The translations under genes were made by a program, and so were the position numbers. Positions 47,229-58,406 of a DNA stretch of 64,000 nt are shown here, in pieces (the first letter of the stretch is position 1; each line of letters opens with the position of its first letter). The DNA comes from Auriscalpium vulgare (Eukaryota > Basidiomycota > Agaricomycetes > Russulales > Auriscalpiaceae). Under the pieces are notes generated by a model. The model worked only from the letters and a program-made list of their open reading frames with translations, had not been told where the DNA came from and did not search any database. The stretch covers positions 1,550,001-1,614,000 of the forward strand of contig JAHBBC010000003.1 in NCBI GenBank assembly GCA_019915015.1, written 5' to 3'.

Positions 47229-47719
47229 ATCAGGATAGTGGCGCCTGGCGTGCCCCAGGGAGAGTTAAGATCCTGGGTTGAAAGAAAGAGCAACTACACT
47301 GCGGCTACTAGATGGAGGTCTTAGGTCAAGGCCCTGTTCCAGCGCATGACGGACCGTCCTCCCGGCCCGGCGCCGCGCCGGCTGCTCCGATCTCTATCAT
47401 AGACACCATATCTCAGCAGTACTTGACGAGCGGGCTGCGTGCCGTGCGAGTGTCCCAAGTACCGGTGCTGGATCGGAGTCGACGTGCAAGAGCCTGTTTC
47501 TTGAATCCGACTCAAATCTTCGATGGCGCGCACGCCGGCCCGGCTGGACGACTGTCGACTCAAAGCCATTTGTCCGACATCGCAACATCACCGCCTACGA
47601 GTTCAAAAAGATCTACTGCCCGCAACCTATGATCCAGTATCGAACAAATCCGGCTGAGCACCGGGCCAAGCAATGTACACCTCGCACTGAACTGCACAGC
47701 CTGTCTACATGAACTGAGT
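47229..47719. other. Intergenic, between paralogue 1 start and TRR1 stop
   Basis: 491 bp containing the F-box/TPR promoter and TRR1 3' flank. Two antisense-like ORFs (47312-47632 +, 47321-47569 -) overlap one another and show no motif. Confidence 0.4.
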
Positions 47720-49084
47720 CTACTCCTCCCCAAGCTCCTCTTCCTCCGCGATGAGCTTCTCGACCTCAAGCGCGGCTACGCAGCCGCTGCCCGCGCTCGT
47801 GATGGCCTGCCGATAGCGCTTGTCCTGCACGTCGCCCGCCGCGAACACGCCGCGCACAGACGTCTGTGTCGTGCCAGGCACCGTGATGATGTACCCGTCT
47901 GCGTCGGTCTGCAGCTGGTCGCGCACGAGTGACGTCGCTGGTTCGTGACCTGCAATGAAAATGAGGTAAGTAAGAAACGGCGTGACGACAAGCTGATGTA
48001 CCGATGGCGTAGAATAGGCCGTTCACGGGGAGATCAGATTCTTGCCCCGTGAGGGTGTTCTTGATACGCAGGTTGTTGAGAAGGTCACCGTCGCCTTGAC
48101 ATTCCACCGCGACGGTGTTCCAGAGAAGGGTCTACCGCCAGTGAGCACACGATGCCAAAGCGCGCAACGAGTGCACACGTACAATTTTGCTGTTGTTTAA
48201 TAGCCGCTTCGCCATGATCTTTGACGCACGCAGCTCGCCTCGACGCACGAGCACGTAGACATGAGAGCCGTACTTCGTCAGATCTGCCGACTCAGCTGTC
48301 AGTCCAGACTCCGCTTCAGTGGACAAGTGCACGCACAAGTTGCTTCCTCCGCGGCCGAATCACCCCCACCAATGACAGCGAGGGGCTTGTTCCTGAAGAT
48401 AGGAACGGCCGCATCGCACACCGCGCACGCGCTGATGCCGCTTTGCCAGTACGTCTCCTCACCCTTGAGACCGAGCCGTTTCGCGCTTGCACCGGTCGCT
48501 ATGATGACGGCGTCGGCGGTTTCAGGTTCCTCGTTCTCCTGGTACTCGCGCCAGTACTTGAAGGGGCGTCGGCTGAGGTCGATCTTGGAGACGGTCTCGG
48601 TGATGATGTGCGTGCCGAAGCGCAGCGACTGTGCACGAAACTTGTCCATGAGCTCGGGACCCAGCACGCCAGACGGGAAGCCGGGAAAATTCTCGACGTC
48701 GGTGGTCGTCGTGAGCTGTCCGCCGGCAGCGAAGCCATTCGCCATGAAGCCCTCGAAGAGAACGGGATTAAGATTTGCGCGGGCGAGGTAGATGGCTGCG
48801 GTGTGTCCGGCGGGGCCAGAGCCGATGATGACCTGTGGGTGAGTGTGAGTTGTGCGGGAGATGGTAGGCTGATGTCGGAATGACAGATCCATCGCCATCG
48901 GAACAGCGCCGACGAGCGCACTCGCGGCCGGAAGACCACAGCCTAGCGGCGGACGCTGCCAATACGCCTGCAGTGCATTTTCTGTGAAGACACGCACCAC
49001 TTTTGAGTGCAGCTTTGAGCTCCTCCTGGTGCCGTTACTCCCATTCGATCCGTTCACGCCATTCGGAGCTGTTGGGGGCGCCAT
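47720..49084 (-). CDS. TRR1: Thioredoxin reductase (NADPH)
   Basis: Five exons or so encode roughly 350 residues. A short Asn/Gly/Ser N-terminal extension ([18 protein letters not shown]) precedes the FAD motif [20 protein letters not shown]. Then [20 protein letters not shown], the redox centre [11 protein letters not shown] (CxxC), the NADPH motif [35 protein letters not shown], and the second FAD segment [20 protein letters not shown]. This is the low-molecular-weight type that transfers electrons from NADPH to thioredoxin. The N-terminal extension has some features of a targeting peptide but is not convincing. All motifs are intact. Confidence 0.95.
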
Positions 49085-49705
49085 TGTCGACGAGTGGAGG
49101 GTGTTGTTTGTGTGGAAGGCTGATCCTGCGACGAGCAGACGGCGCGCAAAGGCCCTGAAGACGGGATGGGAGGACAGGGTGAGTGGGGACAGAATTATGG
49201 TGAGAAGGGAAGAAGACTGGCGTCTGCATGGCGCGCTCTTCTCACAGTCAGCAGCGCTCCGGTCACGTCGTCACCCCATCCGTGTCACGCGCACCCTCAC
49301 AGTCGCCCCACGCCGTCTGGTTGGCCGCGCCAGCCGCCGTCCACAAGACAAGTCAGGTAAGGCCAGGGCGCACGGGCTTCTCCTAGGTACAAACTACTCT
49401 CTAACGGCAGCGACACCCTCACGCTCGGTTCGTCAGACAGCGGCGGCGGCCGCGCGCGACGTCCGGGACTTCGTTCTGCAGACACGCGGTACGTCCTGGG
49501 CGGGCGGCGGGCGGCAGGCGGCGGGAGGCACAGCGACGATAGCATGCGGAAAGGGTACTATAGATACACGTCATAATAATATCCTGAAGGCTGGGTTGGC
49601 ATGGCATGAGAGTCGGGCGCAAGGCGGCAGCACCGCGAAAGGCTCGGACTCACTGAGGTATACAGCGGGCAATGGGTCACCAGTCAGGATCGAGGGATAG
49701 GTCGC
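49085..49705. other. Intergenic, TRR1 promoter
   Basis: 621 bp. GC-rich with a run of GGCGG/GGCAG units at about 49499-49526. Several small overlapping ORFs without recognisable content. No TATA box or known stress element identified with confidence. Confidence 0.45.
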
Positions 49706-50377
49706 TCAGTCTTCGTCTGCGAGCCGCGCGCGCTTGCTGGGGCGCCTGCTGCTCATCATCACGACGCTGCCCTCTTCGTCGCTCACCGTGCCGGCGCTCC
49801 TGCGGCTCGCCGCCGCCCGCTTCTTCCGCTGGTACTCGCGGTCGCGGTTCTTTTTCAGCTGCGCGGCGGTAAGTTCTTGCGTGCGCGGCGCGGGCGGCAG
49901 GACGACGGTGGTAAGGCCAGGCGTTGGCTGCTTGTAGTCATCGTTGGTCGCCGCGGACTCCTCCCCTTCCCCGGAGAGTTCAAGGGACTGATGTGATATG
50001 CGTGAAGAGTGGCATGGCAAAAGATAAGGTGCATACCTTGTGATATGTGAGGCTGCTCGCGGAGAAAATCCTGTCGGATTCCGGGAGCTCGTACCGCTTC
50101 TTCGCTGTCTGGTTCTTCAGGTAGCCCTCGAAGCCGTGGATGATGTTTCCTCCGCTATGGGCAGCTGTCTCCGTCAAGTATGTACCCTCAAGGTTGTATA
50201 TCTGAACCTCCAGCTGGGCCTGATCTGCCGTCAGAGTGGCACAAAGAGAGACAGAGGCGGGCGCACCAGTTGTTTGTCCAACGCACGTTTCCTAGCCAGA
50301 GCCTGCATGAGCTCCTTCTTGGCGGACATGTAACGCGCCTTGTCTTCTGGAGAAGGCGCTGGGCTTTCGTTAGACAT
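49706..50377 (-). CDS. EAF6: Chromatin modification protein EAF6 (NuA4 subunit)
   Basis: Three exons (50377-50267, 50219-50037, 49987-49706) encode 191 residues. The N-terminal coiled coil SPEDKARYMSAKKELMQALA ... RKRALDKQLAQLEVQIYNLE is followed by GTYLTETAAHSGGNIIHGFE and GYLKNQTAKKRYELPESDRI and FSASSLTYHK, which is the Eaf6 domain (about 15-95). Eaf6 is a small shared subunit of the NuA4 and NuA3/MOZ histone acetyltransferase complexes. The C-terminal half is basic and disordered, ending in a bipartite nuclear signal (SRRPSKRARLADED). It is divergent from RPT5, 366 bp between ATGs. Confidence 0.93.
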
Positions 50378-50743
50378 GTTGGCCGACTTGTTGCAGCCGT
50401 GAACACGTCCGAGGATGAAGGTTTCTTTGTTGCACTGCGATAACAAGTCGCGAGGTTGGCTAAGAAGTCAGAGAGTGAATGTGCACTTGCCACAGCAAAG
50501 CGTTCTTACCTCAAACACTCCCCTCCCACCTGAAGCCTGGAGAGTTGACGATGCGGCTAGGACTTGCGGCCTTGCATGCGAGGACGGCGCTCGCCACCCA
50601 ACACCGCGTTCGAGTTGTGCCTCGCGCGCGGAGCGCGATTGTGGCTGACGTAAGGCGCACGTATTGGTCAAGGACGACGCGCGTCCGCTCGTCCGTTTGA
50701 ATTGCAACGTCTCTCGCTCTTGCTCTCTCATTCTTTAGACAGC
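50378..50743. promoter_or_regulatory. Divergent promoter, EAF6 and RPT5
   Basis: 366 bp between ATGs. TGACGTAA at about 50645-50652 is a CRE/ATF-type octamer, 92 nt upstream of the RPT5 ATG. The yeast proteasome element GGTGGCAAA (Rpn4 site) is not present here or upstream of RPN10. Confidence 0.4.
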
Positions 50744-52398
50744 ATGTCGTCTGCACCACCGCCAAACAACCCGCCAAATGAGCCCATCAAGCCTGATGTC
50801 GCAGCCGATTCAACGGCACCGTCGGGCGAGCCAGAGGCGGCCATGGACACCGCACCCGACCAGCCTGAGGAGGAGACGTGGGCTGACATCCCAGAGGACG
50901 TGCTGGCCCTGCCCACCGACGATATAGCTCTGCGGACACGTCTGCTTGATAACGATATCAAGGTCCGTGCATTGACTGAGGCACTCAGGCTGAGTAGCTG
51001 ACACTAGCCATGCAGGTCATGCGCTCAGAACAGTTGCGGTTGGCGCACGACCAGAGTGTCATGAAAGAGAAGATTCGCGACAACGGGGAGAAGATCAAGC
51101 AGAACAAGGTCTTGCCTTACCTTGTTGCAAATGTGGTCGAGGTACGTCTACTCTCGCCTGCCTAACCGCACGAGCACTGACATGCCGCAGATCCTGGACG
51201 TAGGCCCTGAGAGCGAAGAAGACGGCGCTAACCAGGACTTGGACTCGATGCGGACCGGCAAGTCCGCCGTCATCAAGACCTCGACACGACAGACCGTATT
51301 CCTCCCGCTGATTGGCCTCGTCCCGCCAGAGGAGCTGCAGCCGCAGGACCTCATCGGCGTGAACAAGGACTCATACCTCATCCTGGACACGCTCCCTGCG
51401 GAGTACGACTCGCGGGTCAAGGCAATGGAGGTCGACGAGCGCCCCACGGAGACTTACACGGACATCGGCGGTCTGGAGAAGCAGATCGAGGAGCTTGTCG
51501 AGGCTATCGTGCTGCCTATGGAGCAGGCTGACAAGTTCAAGACGCTGGGTATCAAGCCACCGAAGGGGTGCTTAATGTACGGACCTCCAGGTATGCTCTG
51601 CTCTCTGCTGTATGTGAACACGGCTCTCAGATCAGCGTTCTCGTTGCAGGAACGGGCAAGACGCTTCTGGCTCGTGCATGCGCTGCGCAGACGAAAGCAT
51701 GCTACTTGAAGCTTGCTGGGCCGTCCCTCGTACAGATGTTCATCGGTGACGGTGCGAAGCTCGTGCGGGACGCGTTCAAGCTCGCTAAAGAGAAGGCGCC
51801 TGCAATCATTTTCATTGACGAGTTGGATGCGATCGGAACGAAGCGGTTTGACTCGGACAAGAGCGGTGATCGCGAGGTGCAGCGGACGATGCTGGAGCTG
51901 CTGAACCAGCTGGACGGCTTCAGCAGTGACGAGCGTATCAAGGTATGCTGAATCCTGTTCTTTAACGCCTTTCATTGGGGCCGACGCATATATGCTTCAC
52001 AGGTCATCGCCGCCACAAATCGCATCGACATACTTGACCCTGCTTTGCTTCGCTCGGGACGTCTTGATCGTAAGATCGAGTTCCCGCTCCCCACCGAGAC
52101 CGCCCGCGCGCGAATTCTCGAGATTCACTCGCGCAAGATGTCGGTCGCGACGGATGTGAACTTCGAGGAACTCGCGCGGAGTACGGACGAGTTCAATGGT
52201 GCTCAGCTGAAGGCCGTTTGCGTTGAGGCGGGCATGATCGCCCTGCGGGAGGGTGCGTCGAAGCTAGGCCACGAGCACTTCATCAGTGGCATCGCAGAGG
52301 GTGAGTTCCCAATATTGTTTGCGCTCTATGACGATGCTGATATAGTTTGATGCGCAGTACAAAGCAAAAAGAAAAACGACCTTATGTATTTCGCATGA
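50744..52398 (+). CDS. RPT5: 26S proteasome regulatory ATPase RPT5
   Basis: Six exons (50744-50962, 51016-51141, 51191-51590, 51650-51942, 52003-52300, 52358-52398) encode 458 residues. After a Pro/Glu-rich N-terminal extension (1-45) come the coiled coil ([20 protein letters not shown]), the OB domain, and the AAA module: [20 protein letters not shown], Walker A GPPGTGKT (about 246-253), Walker [41 protein letters not shown], arginine finger region [16 protein letters not shown]. This ring ATPase unfolds substrates and opens the 20S gate. The C-terminus is DLMYFA; the usual HbYX ending has Tyr as the penultimate residue, here Phe. All exon phases agree. Confidence 0.96.
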
Positions 52399-52980
52399 GT
52401 GCTAGATTCTTTTTTATGTATCTTTCTCACTGTAATTCACTGAATTCGCGCGCGCTTGGTGGCATGTGGCCCGGTGTGCTGAAGAGACGCCTACACTGCT
52501 ATCTTTGCTCCCCGCAGGCTGCTCTGGTGCTCCGCCGACGGGCATACCCCCCCGTCGTGTAATGGGCACGCCATCTTCGGCGGGGTGGTTCTGGTTCTTC
52601 GCCGGAAGCGTTCGACTTAGCCTTCGACATCTTCGCTGCTCGCTGAAGGTGCGCTCTATGCCCCTACATCGTGCCTTCATATCTTCAGCACTTGCGCGGC
52701 GTCTGGAAACGATCCACCTCGGTTTCAATGGCGCTGATACGCAGCCCGTAGTGTGGCATTGTGGCTAGGGCGTCCTGGGCCCGGACGATCGCACCGGACG
52801 ATGCTCGCGCCTTTGCACCTGACCGACCTCGACTGCTTCGCGATGCCAGGCTCGACTTCGATCGCGCGCTGTTCTACTCTTCTCTAAATGACCCTGCAGG
52901 CGCGGTATTACAGCACTCGAGTGCGACGGAAGCAATATAAGCACCCGTCGGCGCCCTCATCCTCTCCATTTCTCGCCACC
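52399..52980. other. Intergenic, promoter of small secreted protein
   Basis: RPT5 3' flank followed by the next promoter; TATAAG at 52936-52941 is 40 nt upstream of the ATG. The ORF 52466-52768 has no recognisable content. Confidence 0.45.
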
Positions 52981-53593
52981 ATGCGTCTTGCGACTCTCTT
53001 TACAATTTTCTTCCCCTGCTTCGGCGTCATGCTTGCTGGAGCAGCTCCAGCTGACTACACTCAGGGCGTGATCACCGCGCCCGCGAACGGCACCGCTATC
53101 GCGCCCGGGCAGGCGTTCGCCTTCGCGTACAATATCCACGGAGACTACTGCATCTCGAGCTACGAGTTCCACGTATGGCTTGTCACCGCCTCCGCCGCGC
53201 CGCTCTCGCTGTCCAGCATCAGCGGATATTATTTCGGCACGTTCGAGGCGGAGAACTACCCTGGTGCGTGACGCCAAACCGGATTCATTTTCTTCATCTG
53301 ACTGAGAACGCTGGGGGTCTGCAGCGGTGCCGTACCCAGCGCATCCGGCGCCGGCGCAGCTTGTGATGCCGGACTTCTCGAAGCCGGAGGGTGGGTTCGG
53401 CGGAGGGCAGACGGCGAGCAATGCGCGGTTCCAGCTTGTTGTGGTCGAGGAGTGGGACACATGCGCGGTATGTATCGCTGCGACATCCTCTTCTTGTACC
53501 GATACTGATGTGCGTGTGGTGCTTGCCTAGGGATCGTTGGGCAGAAATATCACCATAGCGGCGGCTCATGTTGTCTATAATGCGACCGTGTAG
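52981..53593 (+). CDS. Small secreted protein of unknown function
   Basis: Three exons (52981-53263, 53325-53467, 53531-53593) encode 162 residues. A signal peptide is clear (MRLATLFTIFFPCFGVMLAG, probable cleavage after AGAAPA). The mature part contains ITAPANGTAIAPGQAFAFAY and YCISSYEFHVWLVT, a beta-rich pattern like fungal secreted proteins with an immunoglobulin-type fold (similar starts occur in cell-wall Ser/Thr proteins that begin with 'xITSPxxGxxxxxG'). There are two cysteines, one in exon 1 and one at the exon 2 end (WDTCA), and two N-glycosylation sequons near the C-terminus (RNITI, YNATV). No GPI signal, no catalytic motif. Function not inferred. Confidence 0.78.
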
Positions 53594-53998
53594 CCCAGTT
53601 CACGAAATGGACAGTAGTATGGACTCCGTCTGAACAGTACAGCTTCTTTTCCTTCTATAAAAACAATCGGACTTGTGCGCTTGTTCTCCTGTTGTTGCTT
53701 CACGGACACTTTTTTTGACATCCCGCTGTGGGCACCTTATCGGACAAGTACTGATTCTGCGCTGCCGCTGCCACGCTTATGTACGCTACGAACGGTGTAG
53801 TTATCAACTAGTGCGACATCGAACAGACTCAGAGTCGCATACGTACTCTGCTATCGAACCTAGAAAATGCATACCGGGAGTGTAGTCCGAGTCACGACTG
53901 CCGAGATCGGCGCGGTCCAGCGCGTCGGAGACGCGTACCGTCACACTGTGACTAAACGTTCTTCTTACCACGCACCACCACCAACCATTCTCGCAGAC
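53594..53998. other. Intergenic, promoter of F-box/TPR paralogue 2
   Basis: 405 bp with the 3' flank of the secreted protein gene and the upstream region of the next gene. Nothing recognised besides a short pyrimidine stretch before the ATG. Confidence 0.4.
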
Positions 53999-55928
53999 AT
54001 GTCACAAGAAGCGAGCACTGCGTGGAGAGTTCACTTCAACAAAGGCATTGCTCAATTCAAGCAGGGAAAGTGTGCCGAGGCTCTTGTCGCGTTTTCGAAG
54101 GTGCGCCGCTAGTTGTGTGATGGCGTCGCGCCAGAGTCTGACGATCTCGACGCGTCGGCAGGCTATCAAGCTCTCCGAAGACCCAGTATACTCTGTGTAC
54201 GACTCTCGTGCTTCAGTGTTTATGAGGCTGGATAGGCCGAAAGACGCGCTCGGCGATTCGAAGAAGGTCATCGACCTGGTGCCGAGCAAATGGCAGGGTT
54301 ACGCGCGCGCAGCGCAGGCCTTCCTTGCTCTGGAGAAGTACGCCTCCGCAGTCAAGATGGTGGACATGGCGCTGGAGCGCCTGGGCGAGGTTCCAAGCCC
54401 CGAGCGGCGGCGCCATCTGGAGGACATCCGTTCGCAGGCCCTAGACGGCGCCCATCACACCCTTCTCGCTTCCACAAACCACTTTGCTAAACTGCCCGTC
54501 GAGATTGTTAGCATGATCTTTGATTGTGCGGCTTTATCCCTCCCTCATGCCACTCCTGTGCGCTTGTCACACGTCTGCCAGCACTGGCGCACCGTCGCTC
54601 TCGCTCAGCGTGCGCTCTGGTGCACGCTGGTCCTGTCGAATGCGAAGTCGGCCCCGTCAAAGATCCGCACCTGGAACGAACGCTCAGGTCGGCGCATCTT
54701 CAGCCTGCGTATCGGGCAGGACGTGGCCATCCGTGAATTCACCTTCCACACTCCATCCCCGACACTGCTAGCCCTACGGGACACGGACCTTCGCCATGTT
54801 CGATCACTTTCCTGGACGGGTTGTGCCATCGATATCTTCCATGCTGCATTGGCGTCAGTGGGTCAAGAAGGTCTCCTGCGCACGGTCCAGGAATTTGATC
54901 ACGAGAATTACTACGAGCATCTATCGCTTTCCGAAAAGTTCCCCAGCAAAGGGGAATTGGACCCACAGCCCACCAAAGTGGGAGGTGGCGACGAGATTAC
55001 CGCACACGCAACCATCCGTCTTCAAACCTTGAGGTTGCGGGGCATTCAATTCGATTGGGAACGCATGGCCTTCTATTGCCGGAAACTAGTCTCCGTGACA
55101 TTGGAAGACAGTCCGTGCGGCAGCGCCGCCGATTCCATCCGTTTCCTTCTTCAAGTCAACCCTTTTATCGAAACGCTTGTCATGCGATGCAGAGCAGGGC
55201 TCCGACGGCTGGATACTTCAATATCTCCTGACGACATAGCCTCGTCCCTGACGTTGGCCCACCTGCGTCACCTTGAACTTGACGGTGTTCCATGCGCGCG
55301 CCAGCTCACCAACGGACTACGCCTCCCTTTGCTCGAAGTTCTCCGTCTCCACCGACTCGTCCACGCCTCAAATGTCCTGACGTCGCTAGTGGAGGGAATC
55401 GACGCGGAACAACTCGCGCTGCGCGAACTCACAATTACATGCATGTCGGTAGTCCCATCCATTCTGATGCGTACATTGCTGCGGTCGCCAGCGCTCACAA
55501 AGCTTTGCCTGAACAAGATGGATATATCCATCAACGACGTCGCAGAGTCCCTGTCGCAAACACCAACTTCCCTCTCCGAGCGCCACTTTTCCACAGACTT
55601 GAATAGCGCCTCTGTCCCCGATTTGAGCATCATCTGCCCTTCTTTAACGCATGTGGACTTCTCACACTGTGAGGGTCTTGGAACCGGCCCCATCGTCAGG
55701 ATGGTCTCGAAGAAACGGGCGCTGGCATTGCCTACAACCACGGCAGAGGGCACAGAAAACACCCCTCCGGACACATCCACCTTGGCTTACCCCGTACAGT
55801 CAATCCATACGCTGATCCTCAATGGGTGCCCGCGCATCGAGGCAGAATCGCTGCCGTGGCTGCGCAGCAACGTCCCGATTTTCAGCTGTCAGTACATGTC
55901 GAAGAAACAGGCCACGCGGAAGAGGTAG
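53999..55928 (+). CDS. TPR/F-box-like/leucine-rich protein, paralogue 2
   Basis: Two exons (53999-54100, 54162-55928) encode 622 residues. The TPR part is better preserved than in paralogue 1: EASTAWRVHFNKGIAQFKQG, KLSEDPVYSVYDSRASVFMR, DALGDSKKVIDLVPSKWQGY and ALEKYASAVKMVDMALERLG give about three repeats (residues 5-125). The F-box-like motif is at about 150-205 (FAKLPVEIVSMIFDCAALSL ... VRLSHVCQHWRTVALAQRALW). A leucine-rich region follows (TIRLQTLRLRGIQFDW, LPLLEVLRLHRLVHASNVLT, PALTKLCLNKMDISINDVAE), ending CPRIEAESLPWLRSNVPIFS. The exon 1 length (34 codons) and intron phase match paralogue 1. A probable SCF substrate adaptor. Confidence 0.88.
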
Positions 55929-56044
55929 AGGCATGACTTGCCAAGGGGGACTAGTAGAACACTAAACGGCACGGTATCCATGACAAGACTATTGTCGTTG
56001 GATAAGGGACCGTAATCTGTAACGATGGTCTTGTAGGGACGAAA

Positions 56045-56876
56045 TCAGAAGTCTAGCGAGTCTAGGAACATTTTGAGAGCCAGTTGGTCCATGCCGCCTC
56101 CGTCAGGATCCACTCCCTCTATACACCGAGCGGCCGCGATCGTCTGCTTGGGCTCTTTGGGGCTGATCCAGACTCTGCCGTTGACGCCGACAGCGGCGTC
56201 CAGCGGAAAACGTGAGCCCAGCAGCGGTAGCAAGAAGTGATTCGGGTCGAGCAGACTGCATGGGTACGGTGAGCATGACGGAGATGCAAGACCTTACCTT
56301 ACTCACTTGCGAGACATCCTGAGACTGCAACGCACTAGGAAGCCTCCTTTGAGTTCGCCAAAACCTTCGGCCTTGCGCGTCTGCGCGTCGAAGCATTCGA
56401 GTTCGGGTTCCATGTCTTTGTGGGCAAGGGATACGCGCGCATATATCAGCGAACCGACCTAGCCAAACGTCAGGTTAGCGAGAAATGCAGTTATCATGGC
56501 AGCGCACTTTTAGGTTTGGCCGATTTCGCCGACTTGCGCCTTCGAATGCTAATGCGTCGAGGGACGCGTTGTGGGCGGAGCCGATGTCGACTCTCCAACC
56601 CTCGCCGAGCCGCCCTGTTACAACGCCTACAACAGGCTCTTGCGGTGCAGGAACATACTGGGTCGGTGCGTCAGGAAGGGATGTATGGACGAGGAAAGAG
56701 CAACGCACGCGTCGAGAGTTGCTCTCTACCCACCACCGACTGTTGTTGGCCGAATGCTCGAGGATACCTGCGCGGGTTGCGGTGACCTGCAAAGCTGCAT
56801 CTTGTTGAAGGCCCGGTCCTAGTTTGAGGTTGACGTGTTGAGCGGGGACGAGTTCACCGGGTAGGACAACGGACAT
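56045..56876 (-). CDS. RRP40: Exosome complex component RRP40
   Basis: Five exons or so encode about 220-230 residues. Start ATG 56876, MSVVLPGELVPAQHVNLKLG. Then YVPAPQEPVVGVVTGRLGEG and WRVDIGSAHNASLDALAFEG (S1 domain), ASRRNRPNLKVGSLIYARVS, DMEPELECFDAQTRKAEGFG, GGFLVRCSLRMSRKLLDPNH and the KH-domain segment FPLDAAVGVNGRVWISPKEP. Rrp40 is one of the three S1/KH cap subunits of the RNA exosome in nucleus and cytoplasm. All blocks are collinear with the family. It is divergent from VPS37 with only 98 bp between the two start codons. Confidence 0.94.
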
Positions 56877-56974
56877 GGTGGTCGCAAGTTTAGAGCGCGG
56901 TCACGGTCACAATCTTATCTCGCCTCTTCACGACACTGCATCGTGCACGTCCTTCACGGCTCGCTCACGCTACG
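56877..56974. promoter_or_regulatory. 98-bp bidirectional promoter, RRP40 and VPS37
   Basis: The whole interval between divergent ATGs is 98 bp and must contain both 5' UTRs or both core promoters. No TATA box is present. Confidence 0.7.
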
Positions 56975-57676
56975 ATGTCAGCGACAACTCAATTACTGGC
57001 AGAATTTCCTGAACTATCGCATCTTTCGTGAGCCATTTTCCAGGCGATCACGGAGAGCATCGTGCCTTGACGAGCTCCAGACGCGAGGACTTGGAGGAAG
57101 TGCTGGCCGATCCCGCCTACTTTCAGGCCACATTTCATTCTTTGAACGCCGTGAAGGAGCTATATCAAGGGCAGGCTGAGCTTGGAAATGCCAACGAGTC
57201 GATAGCAAGTGCGTCCTTCGACTTCCGACGTCTGCCTCCACTGACCAGTCTCTAGACCATAACCTCGCACTTCAAGATGACCTGTACAGATTACGTTCGG
57301 AAACAAAGGATGCATTTGAAGAGGCTAAGACTTTAGAAGCTAGGTGGGCAGAATTGCAAAGGGAGCAGAAGGAAGTCTACCAGGTACGACGTCCTCCCCT
57401 CCACGAAGGTTATGTCTTATGCAGTTGTAGCGCTTTACTCCACAATTCCTTCTCTTGCGCCTGAGGCATGCCACGACTGCTCAAGATGATGATTCAGAGA
57501 CGCTAGCTTCCAAATTCATGCGCTCAGCAGCATCGGATACGCCGTCGCTCTCCACCAGCGGTAAGGAAGTCGACGACTTCGTGAAGACGTTCCGCGAGAT
57601 GCGGAAAGTATACCACAAGAGAGTCATATGGGGTGACCGCTGGAACTCCGGGCAGGTGGTGTGGCGAGACGATTGA
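56975..57676 (+). CDS. VPS37: ESCRT-I subunit VPS37 (Mod(r) domain)
   Basis: Four exons (56975-57027, 57081-57208, 57256-57383, 57431-57676) encode 184 residues. The N-terminus LLAEFPELSHLSREDLEEVL is the typical Mod(r) start (FPxLxxLSxxxLxxLL). It continues with DPAYFQATFHSLNAVKELYQ, a coiled coil LQDDLYRLRSETKDAFEEAK, and EARWAELQREQKEVYQRFTP, and ends with DDFVKTFREMRKVYHKRVIW. Vps37 forms ESCRT-I with Vps23 and Vps28 and sorts ubiquitinated cargo into multivesicular bodies. Length and exon phases are right for a minimal Vps37. Confidence 0.9.
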
Positions 57677-58406
57677 GTGGTTTGTCGGCTCTGATCCATG
57701 TGCTGTGTGCCTCATGGTCCTGGTGAGTGCACGGAACCGCTTGCAGCCCTCATTCTTCCGCTCACCCTCAGTCCCCAGTGTAGTTTCAAGGAGAATCTTC
57801 TTCTGGTGTATCCGAATATCAACCTTGTTCTTCCTGCTCCAACACATGGTAGGAATATTTGTGGCCGCTGACGCTTCTTATAATCTTGGCCTTCTCGGGG
57901 CAACCGGGCACCCCTCACCCGGCCTGTAACGAATCGGAGAGTGGCCTCATGTTGATACCGAGCCTACTGTGCTCGGTACATCCTGGTATTCCATGGATAT
58001 CAGTCGCAGATCGCACGCCCTGTTGAAAATGCCTCATGCGGATCAGGCTCCCATCGCTTACCACCGGATGGTCTGCAGATCCGAAGTTTAGAGGATCCGG
58101 CTGCTTCTCAGCGCACTCTCGGCGAAGTCTAGCTAAAACTTCGCTACCCCAGACGACCCCGTATCTCCCGTCTTTTCCCCGCGCCTTCTTTGGCGGCCAC
58201 TTCCAGTATGTTATCCGTCCGTCAGATGACGCAGGGCATGTCTCGAGAAGGTCGGCACCCTTTGCAACCTCGGATGTGACATTTTCACTTTCAACGTTGT
58301 CCCTGACGTCTGTGCTGATGGGCCCTTGTAATCAACTATAAATCCGAGCTCTCTCGTTGCCCAGCGGCACACCAGTGGTCGCACGAACTCCTCCGCTTTC
58401 CACGTC
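57677..58406. other. Intergenic, promoter of AA9 gene 1
   Basis: 730 bp. Contains a perfect 8-bp inverted repeat (TACCGAGC 57956-57963 and GCTCGGTA 57971-57978, 7-nt loop) and the TATA box of the AA9 gene at 58337-58343. No coding exon or LTR recognised. Confidence 0.5.
58337..58343 (+). promoter_or_regulatory. TATA box of AA9 gene 1
   Basis: TATAAAT, 64 nt upstream of the ATG at 58407. Confidence 0.6.

Noticed and set aside
57956..57978. Perfect 8-bp hairpin as a terminator or small RNA
   Set aside because: A single short hairpin has no defined role in fungal transcription termination and no RNA family fits.
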